NCBI GenBank assembly: GCA_964017195.1
Contig: OZ024895.1
Coordinates: forward strand, 26,453,875 to 26,517,874
Length of the DNA stretch: 64,000 nucleotides
Direction: 5' to 3'
DNA from: Siderastrea radians
Taxonomy: Eukaryota > Cnidaria > Anthozoa > Scleractinia > Rhizangiidae
Below, in pieces: positions 25,801 through 37,180 of the stretch (positions are counted from its first letter, which is position 1; each line of letters begins with the position of its first letter). The position numbers were made by a program, and so were the translations under genes. The notes under the pieces are model-generated. The model was not told where the DNA came from and did no database searches. It saw nothing but the letters and a program-made list of their open reading frames with translations.

Positions 25801-28012
25801 AAGGATATTCTCACGTTATGAACGTTCAGTGATGTTGCCTGACATTATTTTGAGTAGTACTTTTGTCTTCCTTGCTAACACGGCCAAAAGAGACTGCTTT
25901 TTTAGTTTTCAATTTATACGCGTTCGTCAACTTAAATAATTTGTAAAAGGAACCATTTGAATTTTTGAGGAGGCTAATATTTTCCCAACGAAACTGCAAA
26001 TAATAAAGTACAACAAAGAAGGGCCATTGGTGCTTCAGAGAATAGACATGACGAAATATCATCACTCATTGCATTCTAGTTTCACCAACAATTTTCCAAA
26101 TTCATTCGTAACTCTTCAGAAGGATACCAGGGAATGCAAGATCTAATAGAAAGGCTATCTGGAAATTGTTACAGTAAACTATTTGTGACATTTCAAGTCG
26201 TCCTTCCAGTACAGTTCTTTATACTTCATACTTCCCATTATGCAAATCATGCAAATTTTGGCAAAACTGGTCCGCAAATTTTTGTTCTTTTTAAGCGTGA
26301 ACCTGAATTGTCCAGATTTTTTAGTTCATATCATAATAGTAGCAGGGCCGAACTTTATCAGAGTATTTATTTCAATCTGATATTAGACATACCAAGACCC
26401 ATTCTAAACGTCTGAAGTTACCCAATTTTTGCCTTTTCCGAAGTGCATGAAACGCCTTTGTTTCAAAGAGCCACCATACCACACAAATAAAGCGAAACTC
26501 TAAGTAACTCACATTGTTAGAAAGTATAAAAGTATTGTTATCATTTAAAATTAAAATTGTTTTCTGGCGTTGCAACTTGTTTAAAAGCAAGCGCATGTAA
26601 GTTGTTTAATTTTGAAGCTGATTTTTGCATAATTAATTAAGCAAAACCGTTTTTTCCGAATTTCTCGAAAACAACAGAGTTCCAGAAAGTTCAAGTAATA
26701 TTTTTGAAGATAGCTCCCCAAAAGTGTTCTTCTGGAAAGTTATCAAGATTTTCGATTTTTTGAGCCTGTCCACCAATTTTCGATATTTACAGTCAGAGCC
26801 TCTTTAGGTCTTGCTGCGCCGCAGGCTCTTCTGCTGTCTCAGCCAGGTTTTCAGCGCAGTCCTTCTTGTCCCTCTTCGCCATCTTTACTTCCTTGTCCAG
26901 GTCTTGGTATTTCTTCATGTAGCGGTCTTTCACTCTCTCTGATCTTCCCTTTCATCTGCTTTCTTTCTATGATCTTGTCCCATGTTCCTTACTGTATCCA
27001 TTCTTCTTTCCTCCTTTTCTGAATCCGTAGGTTCTTTCTCCCGCTATTCTTACTGTCTGGTGGAAATTGCAGAAATCGGGTTCTACTGTTTCTTCCTGGA
27101 ACCGGTTTCCGAGTTTAGCAGCATCAATTTTTATCACTCTGTCTTCTCCAATTTTGGTTTTGCGCAGCTTGATGGTAAGCATTGCCATCAATAGCTGGTG
27201 ATCGCTCCTCTTTGTGCCTTCACGTCTAGGAATTAGTTCTTCCACTTGCTGTTAATGATCTATCTGGCTCGCACGAGTCGCATAATCTGTGGCCATTGTT
27301 GTTGATGTTAGCACACCCGTTCTTCCTCGTGACCTTGCGCAGCCTTCATTGTCGTTCCCAACGCGAGCATTGAAATATCCAGTTACACACAGCACTTCAT
27401 GCGATTGTACCTCTTGAATGACTTGCTGTAGCTGGTCATAAAAAGCATCTTTGATTGCTTCCTCTACATCTTCTGTGAGTGCGGAACACGTAATGACAGT
27501 GAGCTTAGCGTACTTGGGGTTGAATCTGGCCAGGATGAGTCTTTCGCCCAGTGGTTTCCATTCCAACAATGCCTTCGCTACTTTGTCTGAAATAACGAGT
27601 GCTACGCCTTTTGCGTGATGGCTATTCTTTCGTCCAGAGGGTATCACCGTGTGTCCAGATATTTCCATCATCATTCCTGATCGTGTCGTGTGCTTCGCTT
27701 ATCCTAATAATGTCCATCCGTTATCTGTTTATCTCCACCACAACTTCAGCCAGCTTGCCGGTCTGATGCATGGTGTGTACATTCTGGCAGCCAACTCTGA
27801 TCTTCTCCTTTGGCCAAGACCCCTTTCTCCAAGACCTCGACCCTCGAGATGTTGGTTCCCGGCTGGGTTTGGGTTTGGCCAACACCTGTCATTAATCCGA
27901 TTGCTCTGATTATGTTGGTCCTGTTGGCACAGCTTTGGATTCTGGTGTAGGTTTCGGTAACATTTGGATTTTTGACGCGGTAGGGTTGTCAGCCTTACTC
28001 CCAACCCCCAAT
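22886..28012 (-). mobile_element. RTE-like LINE copy 10 (minus), the most complete, split by a DNA transposon
   Basis: The minus strand carries 3' end, RT and endonuclease to the 5' leader. 23,129-23,476 (115 aa) includes 'QLYGCESWKFRKAIGCK'. RT N-terminal blocks are at 23,887-24,180. After the insertion at 24,565-26,801 the copy resumes with the linker (26,967-27,245) and endonuclease. 27,252-27,674 (140 aa) includes 'HEVLCVTGYFNARVGND' and 'CARSRGRTGVLTS'. It still carries stops; a 'ttttttttttgttttttttttt' tract near 23,930 interrupts it. Confidence 0.8.
24565..26801. mobile_element. Fold-back non-autonomous DNA transposon inside LINE copy 10
   Basis: The ends are inverted copies: 'aggctctgactgtaaatatcga' at the left and its complement at the right. 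The inverted similarity extends over about 500-570 bp (24,565-25,090 against 26,238-26,801). The flanks 'ctgtaag' (24,558-24,564) and 'ctttagg' (26,802-26,808) look like a diverged 7-8 bp target duplication of the LINE sequence 'ctttaag' seen intact in other copies. The 1.1-kb core shows no transposase or other recognisable gene. Superfamily not assigned. Confidence 0.75.
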
Positions 28013-28649
28013 CGGCTACTTGTCTGCTTTAGTGCCAGTTTAGTCGACCCGGATTTCAATCCATCAGTTGCTGCAGCTTATAACAGCTACTGACAATTTT
28101 CCAGACCGAGTGGAAGTCGGTTTTCTTTTAAGATTTTTAGACCATTGGCGGGATTATTAGGTGCTGTTTCTGTTTTTTTTTCCCCACGAAGTTGTAATTG
28201 CAGCACAATTTGTTTACTTTTTCTGATCACTGAAAGACAAAATATTTACAAAGGCCAGGAAAGGCAAAGGTTTTTTCATCAGTTTTCCTTTCCTTTAAAA
28301 GAAAATACCACATGTGAAAAGGACAACTTCCTAATGCTCTTAAATTTGAAGATATTGGAGTGCATTTGTGGATTGCAAAGACAAAATTGAAACCGGTCTT
28401 TCATACCTATTGGCCCGTAAAATACATAACAATATAGTTGTATGGTTATTCGCCTAAAGGGTGAAAAACAACTAGGCAAAACATGATGACCCCTGAGGAA
28501 AAAGTGAGTTGACTTATTTTTCTTCAAAGAGAAGACTTCAGCACGACTTTCACTGACAGCTCTACTTGTAGCATCTTTTGAAAACCGTTTTTTTAACTTA
28601 AAAGTTCAATAAGAGTACATGTAAAACTACAATCGCTCTAATGAACCGC
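28013..28649. other. No gene recognised
   Basis: AT-rich unique-looking DNA between the last LINE leader and a TTAA-flanked element. I see no exon, RNA gene or repeat structure I can support. Confidence 0.5.
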
Positions 28650-28653
28650 TTAA

Positions 28654-29308
28654 GGACGTTCGAAAAACTTCTACAACACAGATTTTTTCATACCTTAGCA
28701 ACAGTCAAGTAATGGGTTACCTTTGTCAAAAATGCAAAATAATTGGGAGATCACCGACTTCGTTTTCGAAATAGAGTGCGCGTGGAAAACTAGCCGGCCA
28801 GTTTTGACAAATCGGTCCTCGTAACTCGACATGGCCTCAGTTATAGTTAGTTGAAAAATATCAAAACGATTCGCTGTAGACCCACTTTCTCAGTCAAATT
28901 TTGTCTAGGTGGGTCTGTCAAGTAAAACATTTGAGCTGGTGTCATCCTTTTAGTTAAACTCAACCTTTAAGATGGGCTTTTGCGAACACCGTGCAGCTAA
29001 AATAATGCGGAATTTGATGATGCAAAGGCAGAAAATTTGAAAAAAATCAAACTTCCACAACACATATTTCCTTCAATTTTTCATAAACGTAAATGATCAA
29101 CAAAGAAAGTGATCTATCAAAAGAAGATCTGGGGTCACCGAACATTCAAGAGAGTTAAACCCGTGCATAGATATTATCATGCCCACTACCGCTATATATC
29201 TTTGCATTTGTTCAACGGCGCGCCCGCTCAATGCATTACGTGGCATAACATCGCTACGTGAACTGCGTGCGCAGTAAGGATGCACAAAAACAATTAGCGC
29301 GAGCGTCC
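28654..29308. mobile_element. TTAA-flanked MITE-like element A
   Basis: TTAA at 28,650-28,653 and at 29,309-29,312 flank short inverted ends (ggacgttcg at the left; the right end complements to ggacgctcg). A 4-bp TTAA duplication is the signature of piggyBac-type transposition. The 655-bp interior has no transposase ORF, so a non-autonomous element is the simplest reading. The short inverted ends keep confidence moderate. The 29,313-29,966 stretch that follows holds nothing I recognise. Confidence 0.5.
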
Positions 29309-29970
29309 TTAAGGTCATTCCCCCGAAATAAAATTTAACATAAGATTTTTGTCAAACTTTCACAAGTTGTCATCTATCTTGTAATGTTTTGAAATATAAA
29401 ATAAAAAGAATAGGTCGCCATGTCCGTTTACGAGATGTCATTGTCTCAAGTTACCCCATAATTCCTTGCAATTTCGCCTAACAAACACATGTTTATTTGA
29501 TCAGTTGACGCTACCTTCCATAGGAACAGGAAGCACATATTTAAAGCAAATCTTGAAGCAATGTACTAGATGTAAATATCGACAACAAGGAACAATTAAC
29601 TAGATGTCTTATGGCAGATGCTCGAAGCATCAGACGAAATTGACTTAAAACCTTCCTCACGTGCGTGTTCTCAAGGTCGTGATTTCATCTCCATGAGTAA
29701 CGCGTTTCTAGTAATAATTATTTTTTCGAACATATTTTTTTTTCTAACTCTTTGAACAAAAAGAGGATGAACGGTAGGTAAAAATATGTGGAAAAAAAGA
29801 TAGGTCACCCTGCTTGTTTAAGAGTGAATGACTTTTTTTTTCTCCGGTGAGCTTAGCCTCATAGGAAACCTATTACTCCCTGGACGTGCGCGCGCTGTGA
29901 GCGCGCGCTAATGACGCAACAAATCGTGCGCAATAAGGATGTGCAATGCAATACAGGGCAATGACCTTAA

Positions 29971-30843
29971 GGTGGCTTACTACAGTTTCTCTGAGACACA
30001 ATTGCGCGCGCTGAGAAATCCTCTCTGACGCCATTGTTTTTTGCGCGTGCAATACTCTACGCCATCATCGAGAAAAAGCTGCAAACAAATCTGAGATCTG
30101 GCTTGTAGAAATCGCTCGTGGCGTACTATTAACATTCTTTATCATGAATGGACGAAGTCTTGAAGCACTTAGTGAGCGTTACCGGTAGAAAATATCTATA
30201 AAACTTTGACAAAAACCTCGAGAAGTTGTTGTACAAATTCTTATGTTTATCGCACGCGCCACATTGCGTTATTTCAGCGCGCGCATAAGTTGTACGCATG
30301 CCCAGTTTTGCTCACGAAGGAGGTCGCAAAAAAGTCGCAAATCTACTTTTTGACCCCAAGATACTCGAAAACTGACCGTATAACCCACAGTAAAAAATTC
30401 AGAATCAATTCATAGTAATAAGTTTCACCTGTAGACAAAAGGTTGGCAAAATCTGTAAGAGAGATTTTTAGAAATTCTCAAAATAGCGAAAATTCGACAT
30501 TTTCTTCATTAGCAAAAATTCTGCCTTACAGATTTTCATTTTCTTTTTCATAGTTGTTTATTTATAGCCACTTTCCAAATCCTGAAAAATTGAGGTAGGG
30601 TCGTACGGCTAGATTGTGAGAAAAAAGCCCTAAGAAAGTCTAGTTTCCAGTCCTCTCCTAGCACTCGGTCTGTTATATTTGATATTTTCTAAGCTTCTCA
30701 CATTTTTTTCCAGGATAATGAGGGTTAATATCATGTCTCTTAACAGTTGTAGCGACAAATGACCCAAAACAAAACTCCGGTTGGGTTTAAACTTAAGTTC
30801 TAAAAAGGTTATCTTTCTCTTCCGAAAACTGTAGTAAGCCACC
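29971..30843. mobile_element. TTAA-flanked MITE-like element B
   Basis: TTAA at 29,967-29,970 and 30,844-30,847 flank an 18-bp perfect inverted end (ggtggcttactacagttt). The interior of 873 bp has no transposase ORF. The TTAA flank again points to a piggyBac-like mobiliser; the different end sequence shows it is a separate family from element A. Confidence 0.65.
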
Positions 30844-31089
30844 TTAAGCTGCTCCCAGTAGCGTGACAGACTTTTTAATGCACGCATTTCTCACTTATTC
30901 CTATGCATCCCTCTGGCTGTCAAGTTCTGTCAACCATTAAACATTTTTGCCAAAATAAATAACATTGCCCGGCCCCGGCATCAACCAGTTTACTGACAAA
31001 AATTAAAACAACCCAAAAAGGTTTTCCAAAACCTTCAAGCACACGTAAAATGATAGCAAGAAAATGGCACAACTGTTTCGCCCACGAAG

Positions 31090-32400
31090 TAATATTCAGG
31101 CGCTTTTAAGAAAACACCCTGAACTAATTTTAGGAAGCTTTTGGAGTCTTTTTTTAGAAAAAAATACATTTAAACCGAAAAATGCTTCGCTTATAGTCAC
31201 TTAAGAAATTTTTTCATTTTGATCTCTAACTAAAGACACGCTGAAATGGCTTAGAGGCTAAAAACAAAACGAACACGAAAACGTGCCTCACTGAGCTCAC
31301 TCAATTAATCGGCTATTCTAAGTTTAGTCGCTGAATTAGGACAGAAATGTCATTCAGTTCATTTAAAGAAACTAAAAAATATAGCAATATAAGGAAGATA
31401 AAATATTCCACAACTGAAATAAAATACACCAGATGCGAAAAAAGAATTGCTCAAAGAAATACATTGAAAATTATGCACTGAGCTTCAAAAGGCGTGCATA
31501 TCAAAACATTCCTATCAGAATGATCATCAATGACAATTCCTTGTATGAATAAACACAGAAGAAGGGACTAGAAACCTTCACAGACATGAAATTTCATTCA
31601 GATAAGCACTTTTTTGTCTAGGAAAGCAAAAAGCATCCAATTAATTTTCCCCTAAATCGCATGAAGTTACTCACAAGCAATTCCTTTCGAAGCGGGTTTC
31701 AAGTTTATTTTAAACAAAATTTTCAAACATTTTAAGAAAATTACCGTAAACATGTGAAGTCGCTCAGTTAAGGACAACTGCTCCGCTTAAAAGATTATTA
31801 CTATTGAAAACATTTAGGACAATGAAATCGACAAGTGACTAAAGAGATGGACCCGACAGTCAAAATTCAAAACAACGTTTCGCCGAAATCACTGATGTGA
31901 CGCTTGTGCAAATTAGATCAGTGTTGTTGTGCTATGACAGTCCGTCACTGTGCTTTGACGGTTTTGAGTAAACAAACACAAAATAATGGTCAGAGAAATC
32001 AGTTTTGAAAAAGTATATTCGAAAAGCCATCAGTTTATACTTATTAAAATGAAATTCACGTCACACTTTCTTCATTGTTGGTCGGTTCACGCAAGTAAAA
32101 TCGGCTAAGCACAAAATATTCATGACTTCTTCTGTCTCAAATCTGAGCGCGTTTTCTAACAGCTTTTTCAACGTTAACGGAAATAAAACGTAAATGACAC
32201 AGATCTAATGACATACACTAAATTCCCATTCCAAATCGTCATTTCTTTGACCGTGATGCTCAAAATCATGTACGTTAAGCCCTTTAAAAACTTCACTTAC
32301 TCGGCTGTGTTTCAGAACAGGACAATCTTTTCACCGTGAAGAAAACAAAGATGAAGGCAATTTTCGTAACTTGAACTTTTCGCCATCCACCACAAAGACA
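31090..32400 (-). repeat. Dispersed repeat family, minus-strand copy
   Basis: The complement of this stretch matches 35,030-36,445 and 60,550-61,640. Shared landmarks include a 'cacttactcggctgtgtttcagaac' block near 32,297 and the 'ctctaactaaagacac' block near 31,223. It is more diverged and shorter than the plus copies. No ORF is conserved among the three copies. Confidence 0.6.
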
Positions 32401-32405
32401 TACAT

Positions 32406-32517
32406 CTTATTCGATGGTTTAACATATAATACGCGCAGATATTTTGTGAGTTGCGTAGTATTTTGCGAGCAATGAGCAATATGTCCCCGCGTATTATATG
32501 TTAAACCATCGAATAAG
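32406..32517. repeat. Palindromic MITE-like repeat
   Basis: A 30-bp perfect inverted repeat (32,406-32,435 and 32,488-32,517, beginning cttattcgatggtttaacat) encloses a 52-bp loop. The shape is that of a small palindromic MITE; no clear target duplication is visible. Confidence 0.6.
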
Positions 32518-32519
32518 AG

Positions 32520-33505
32520 ATTTATTATTCCACTTGGAAAAATCACGTTAAAATTTGTTGTTTTCGGCCAAAAAACCTGTGAAACCTGGATTTTGCAATG
32601 CAATACACAATTGTACTGTGTAATACTGTGGCGTATTATGCGCGTTCTCTTGACCTTATATGTCATGTCATGTTAATGTCATGTAAATGCGACGTACGTA
32701 CGACGCACGCGCCCGCTAGCCATTCCGCTTGCCATTTAAGGTGATTCCATTCAATTGTATTGCGCATCCTTTCTGCGCATCATTTTTTGTGTGATTAGCG
32801 CGCGCACGAGCGCACGCGTTCGGAGCTTGATAGGTTTCCTCTGGAAGCTAGCTGTTCAGAGAAATAAATGGTCGTTTTCTCCTAAACGAACTCGGTGACC
32901 CCACTTTTTCATTCCATTTATTTAAGGAAAATGCGACTTTACATGATATATTCAAATTTGAAGAACTTTTCATTATTCAATTTTGAAATATTCCGGTTGA
33001 TTCACTGTTACAGTCAGATTTTGGGCGTTTCACTGGAACCGTGCAGACGCTCGATTTGCCTATTATTTCAAATTAGTTTCATTGTTACGGCAATTTTAAG
33101 ACGTTTTACTGTAACATTGTACTTCTATCATAAGAATAATGCTCATATTTCATTGCTAGTTATAACTTTGTTGAAGTAATAGGTGTCTCTAGAACAAGGA
33201 TAGACTTTTTTTAATATTGCTGTCTGAAGATAGCAAAGTACCTATACACTAAAGCCCCGCAGCGTGAAATCAGACACGGTGACCCCCGCTTTTTATTTTA
33301 TTTTTTTAATCTACTAAGTGTAATTAGTAACTGTACAAAGTTTCAACAAATTCTCATTACAACTTCTTTTTCGATGGAAGCACCTTAAGCTTGCAATGAC
33401 CATGAAAAATTACCAGCATGCTTCTTAGTATAGGTATGGTGCTCTGCCTGGAAGCTTTGCTATCATTAACTGCGATGGTCGTCGTCATTTAACTTTTTAT
33501 CCGCA
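32520..33505. other. No gene recognised
   Basis: AT-rich DNA with a few GCGC-rich patches near 32,690-32,820. No exon, RNA or element border that I can support. Confidence 0.5.
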
Positions 33506-33872
33506 CTTCACATTTATGAGTATTTCATAGCGGAGCCCGCGGGACAAGCCCGCCAGCGGAGCACCATTGCTAAGCAAATTTGGTAACCTATCGATCCAAG
33601 AAATTTTGGTTGTGACGTCAGCGTACGCCCGTACGCCCGCACGGACTCTGGGGGAGGGGGAAAGAGTCCCAAGACAACCCGAAGGGGGTTGGAGGATGCC
33701 ACCTTTTCTTGGCGGGAAATCGCGCGGTGCTTTTGGGCAACCGGCGTCTTTCTTAGAGGGAAATCGCATTACCACCGTTGCTTTTGAAAAGAGGTGTTTT
33801 GAAAAGTTTTAATAGCTTGTTTATCAAAACGATTGTTCGACAGTACTGAAGTTTTAAACTTGAGAGAAAACA

Positions 33873-35019
33873 AGATGTCAGTAAAACGCCGACTCGGGGT
33901 CGGGGTCGGGGTCGGGGTATGGGTGTCTTTTTTTGCGATTTATTCGGAAATAGATTCCTTTTGATCGAAAAGAGTATCTGTCGCTTTACATGAACGGAAA
34001 GTCCCGTTTAAAAAAAACGTGAAATAAACTGAAACTGCGCATGTAACAAGCTCTTTTCAGTTGGCTCATTTTCCCGCGAAAATGGTCACGTAGTCAATCA
34101 TTCCCGTGTTTTCTTTCATGAAGATGGCCGAATCGGGGGGGGGGGGTGCAATTCTGGCTTGCAAGGAATGCGGTTATGATCTAGCGTTGGATCAACCCCC
34201 AATGTAATATTCAATCGTTAGAAAAAAGACTAAATCCTAGCTTTGGTCTAAGAAGTTGGAAATATTTCGCACCTACTTGAAGGTAATGAGACGTTAGCGT
34301 GTCATGTTTACATTTTTGTAAGTTTCGTTGTGCGTAGTAAAAGGCGTACCAGACTGTCAATGGTTTGAGCCCGGGAGTCATATCATAAGTCGGTAAATTA
34401 TGATCGTCCGGCTGAGAAGGGCTGTTTGTGATGACATTGACTGACGTTTCGACAACCTGAGCGGACAACCTAGCAACTTTCGTGATAGGTTAGTGGAATC
34501 GGCAAAAGTATTTGACTCGCGTTCGTGAGACAACTACCGATTTTTTTTTTACTTTCATTCACTGCAACTGGTTTAGTAAACTTTTTTCCTCAATACGACT
34601 TTTTGTCAGCAGTGCTTCAACCATGTTCATCACCGCAACCAGCACTGCGTTTGGGTAGGCACTTCATGGAGTAGAACTTTTTTGGTCCGCACTCGATAAC
34701 ATCCTTATGGGGATGCATCTCGTCTCTAGCGCGTTTTTCATTTGATGAAGTGTGTGTCCTTCTGCCATGTTCATGAAAGAAAAACGCGGAAAAGACTTGA
34801 ATGATATGATTGACCACGTGACCATTTTTGCAGGAAAATAAGCCAACCGAAGGAAGCTCAGGTCACATGCTCAGTTCCATTTTTTTCCACAATTTATTTA
34901 AAAGGATTTTCCGTTCTATCCCAACAGATACTTTTTCGACCAATAGGAATCTATTTCCAAATTAAAAAAAAAAAAAAGACACCCCGACCCCGGCCCCGAG
35001 ACGGCGTTTTACTACACCC
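33873..35019. mobile_element. Mutator-like non-autonomous transposon
   Basis: The 9-bp duplication 'gagaaaaca' flanks it exactly (33,864-33,872 and 35,020-35,028). The uninterrupted site is seen in the related repeat at 60.5 kb. Long inverted ends of about 260 bp pair 'agtaaaacgccg' followed by a (ggggtc)n run and 'ggaaatagattcct' with their complement before 35,019. A 9-bp duplication with long inverted ends is typical of Mutator-like elements. There is no transposase ORF. The centre (about 34,373-34,470) carries a Penelope-like remnant. Confidence 0.75.
34373..34470 (-). mobile_element. Penelope-like terminal remnant with broken hammerhead-like motif
   Basis: This stretch matches 36,447-36,610 ('taaattatgatcgtcc', 'tgacgtttcgacaa'). 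On the minus strand it keeps the 'gtcgaaacgtcagtca' half of a hammerhead-like core but lacks the CTGATGA box. It lies inside the Mutator-like element. Confidence 0.5.
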
Positions 35020-36445
35020 GAGAAAACATCTAATATCTATAAATGGACAGAAAAAAGTTATAGTTCAAAAGAATAATCAGTTGCCTTTTTGGCGGGGGGC
35101 GAAAAGTTCAAGTTACGAAATTGCCTTCGAGGATTTCAATTTTGTTTTCTCCACGGCGGAGAACTTTTCTTGTTCTGAATCAACCAGTAAGTGAAGTTTG
35201 TAAGTGAAGTTTTTAAAGGGTTCAAGGTGAGTACTACGTTCAAAGAAATTACGTCATTTACTTTTGACTTTAAAGGGACAGGTTCACGGCTCGGCGCAAG
35301 TGCATCAATCAAATTACTTCTTCCGATTTATTAGTAACTCGTTCGGTTAATAATCCCACCCACATGTATCTTGGCGATCAGATACCATAGTAAGCCTAAG
35401 TAAAACGGCGGCGGACTAAATTCGCAGGAAATATTAGTGGAATACACCAACACTGCCAACGTTGAATTTATTGTTAACCGAAGGTTTTATTCCATGGTTG
35501 ATGAATTTACCGCTATTTGCACGTGCTTTGGTGAAATGGCTGCCAGGGGCGTGTGCAGATAGCTGAGAAATCATTAAATGCGAAAATTTGGCAAGAAAAT
35601 TTCACACCCGAAGATTCTACTCGCTTCTGACTGGTCCTTTAACAATGTTATGAAATAATATTGCTTGCGTACTTGCTACAGCGTGCATAGGCGAAAAAAA
35701 ACAGCATTTAGATTCGTGACCATGCGCCAAACCGTTAACCCTTGCCTTTAAAAAATTATTAGAAAACGCGCTCAGATTTGTGACAGATATAGTATTGAAT
35801 ATTTTGCCATGCTCAGCCGATTGGACGTACCCGATGCTGGAAGTGTAACGCAAATTGCATTTAAGTATAAATTTACGGGTTTTCGAATAAACTTTTTCAA
35901 AAATGATTTCTCTGTCCATTATTTTGTGTTTGTTTATTCATAACAGTAGGTCAAAGCACAGTCGCAAGACAAAAGCACAAGCGTCACTTCAGCGAGATCT
36001 CGGCGAATAATAGCTTTCAATTTTGACTGTTGGGTGGGGATCTCTTTATGCAATTGTTGATTTTCTTGTCCTAGAAGTTTCCACTAGTAATAATCTTTTA
36101 AGCGAAGCAGTTGTCGGTTTAAAGCCATATTATTCGAAAATCTTCCGAAAACAGTTTTGTGCGTTCCTCAAAGCGCCTAACTTTATATTCGCTTACTTCG
36201 CAGCCGCAAAACGTATGCTATAATTTACACTGTAGAGCGTGTTTGGTGTTTGTTTGTTTTCAATCTTGATGGTCTCTAGTTAGAGAACGAAATATTAAAG
36301 TTAATTAAGAAACTGTAAGCGAAGCAGTTGTCGGTTTAAACCTGTTTTATCCGAAAAGCTTCCAAAAACAGTTCTGTGGATCTCTAAAAGCGCCCGAATT
36401 TTAAACAATTCGCAGCCGCAAAACTTATGCCATAGAGTTAAGCAT

Positions 36446-36640
36446 CATAAGTCAGTAAATTATGATCGTCCCGGTGAGTGTTAGCCTCCCACGCAGTCGT
36501 TTTTAGGGGAGTCGTATTACCCTTCTCCCCACAAAAAAACTGCGTGGGAGGCTAGGTGAGTGTAGTCCTGAGAAGGACTGTTTGTGGTGACATTGACGGA
36601 CGTTTCGACAATCATCATCAGAGTCAAGTGAACTGTGAAT
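36446..36640 (-). mobile_element. Penelope-like terminal remnant with hammerhead-like core
   Basis: On the minus strand the stretch 36,602-36,621 reads CTGATGA, an 8-nt spacer, GAAAC, continuing into GTC. These are the two conserved strands of a hammerhead ribozyme, with the minimal stem III known from hammerheads of Penelope-like elements. The spacer is too short for a proper stem II, so the copy is probably inactive. A 73-bp MITE interrupts the remnant at 36,482. Confidence 0.5.
36482..36554. mobile_element. 73-bp palindromic MITE with 9-bp target duplication
   Basis: The 16-bp inverted ends 'tagcctcccacgcagt' at 36,482 and their complement at 36,539-36,554 enclose a short GC-rich centre. 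The 9-bp 'ggtgagtgt' occurs at 36,473-36,481 and 36,555-36,563. It interrupts the Penelope-like remnant. Confidence 0.75.
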
Positions 36641-36734
36641 CGTCAGCAGATATTATGACTAAGCGACTTTCAGTAAACTTCGAGCATTCGGCGGCAGAAG
36701 TTGAAAAATCGATCAATCAACTTTGTTTAACGAG

Positions 36735-36975
36735 GGTGACACACAACAGTCTGGGACTGACAAACCTGTGGTCCTCGGGTTCCGGATCGAATTGGAATTT
36801 GGAAATGTTGGTTTTTGAGGAGAGGGGAAAACCGGAGTACCCGGAGAAAGACCCTCGGAGCAAGGACGAGAACCAACAACAAACTCAACCCACATATGAC
36901 ACCGGGACCGGGAGTCGAACCCGAGCCACATTGGTGGGAGGCGAGCGCTCTCACCACTGCGCCATCGCTGACCAC
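36735..36975 (-). mobile_element. tRNA-derived SINE (minus)
   Basis: The minus strand reads a tRNA-like head with A-box 'tggcgcagtggtgagagcg' and B-box 'gggttcgactccc' (about 36,908-36,965). A body follows, rich in 'ccggttttcccctctcctca'. This combination matches a SINE family I associate with corals. Confidence 0.65.
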
Positions 36976-36984
36976 TATTTTTGG

Positions 36985-37180
36985 TGCTCCGGGGGTGTTT
37001 CTTGCTGTTTCGAGGGTGTTCCGGGGTATTATGGGATGTCCCAGAGGTGTTCCGGGGTTGTTCCGGGCTGTTCCGGGGTGTTCCGGGAGGTGTTCCAGGG
37101 ATGTTTTGGGGTGTTCCGGGGGTGTTCTGGAGTGTTCCAGGGTGTTCCGGGGGGTTCCGGGTGTTCCAGATTTTACAGAC
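36985..37180 (+). repeat. GTGTTCCGGGG minisatellite
   Basis: About fifteen imperfect copies of an 11-13 bp unit around 'gtgttccgggg'. They give rise to overlapping open frames in several phases with low-complexity G/V/F/C composition, which are not genes. It directly adjoins the SINE head. Confidence 0.8.

Larger units (their letters stand above)
33511..36445 (+). repeat. Dispersed repeat family, plus copy split by a Mutator-like insertion
   Basis: The left part (33,511-33,872) starts 'atagcggagcccgcgggac' and contains 'taacctatcgatcc', 'gaaattttggttgtgacg' and 'tcttggcgggaaatcgc'. The right part (35,020-36,445) starts 'aacatctaatatctataaatgg'. The same two parts are contiguous at 60,224-61,640. 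Near the 3' end a sub-repeat of about 217 bp carries 'agcgaagcagttgtcggttt' at 36,101 and again near 36,318. No coding function is seen. Confidence 0.65.

Noticed and set aside
1..28012. Many short ORFs as host genes
   Set aside because: All match fragments or antisense of one LINE family or translations of the ~130-bp repeat.
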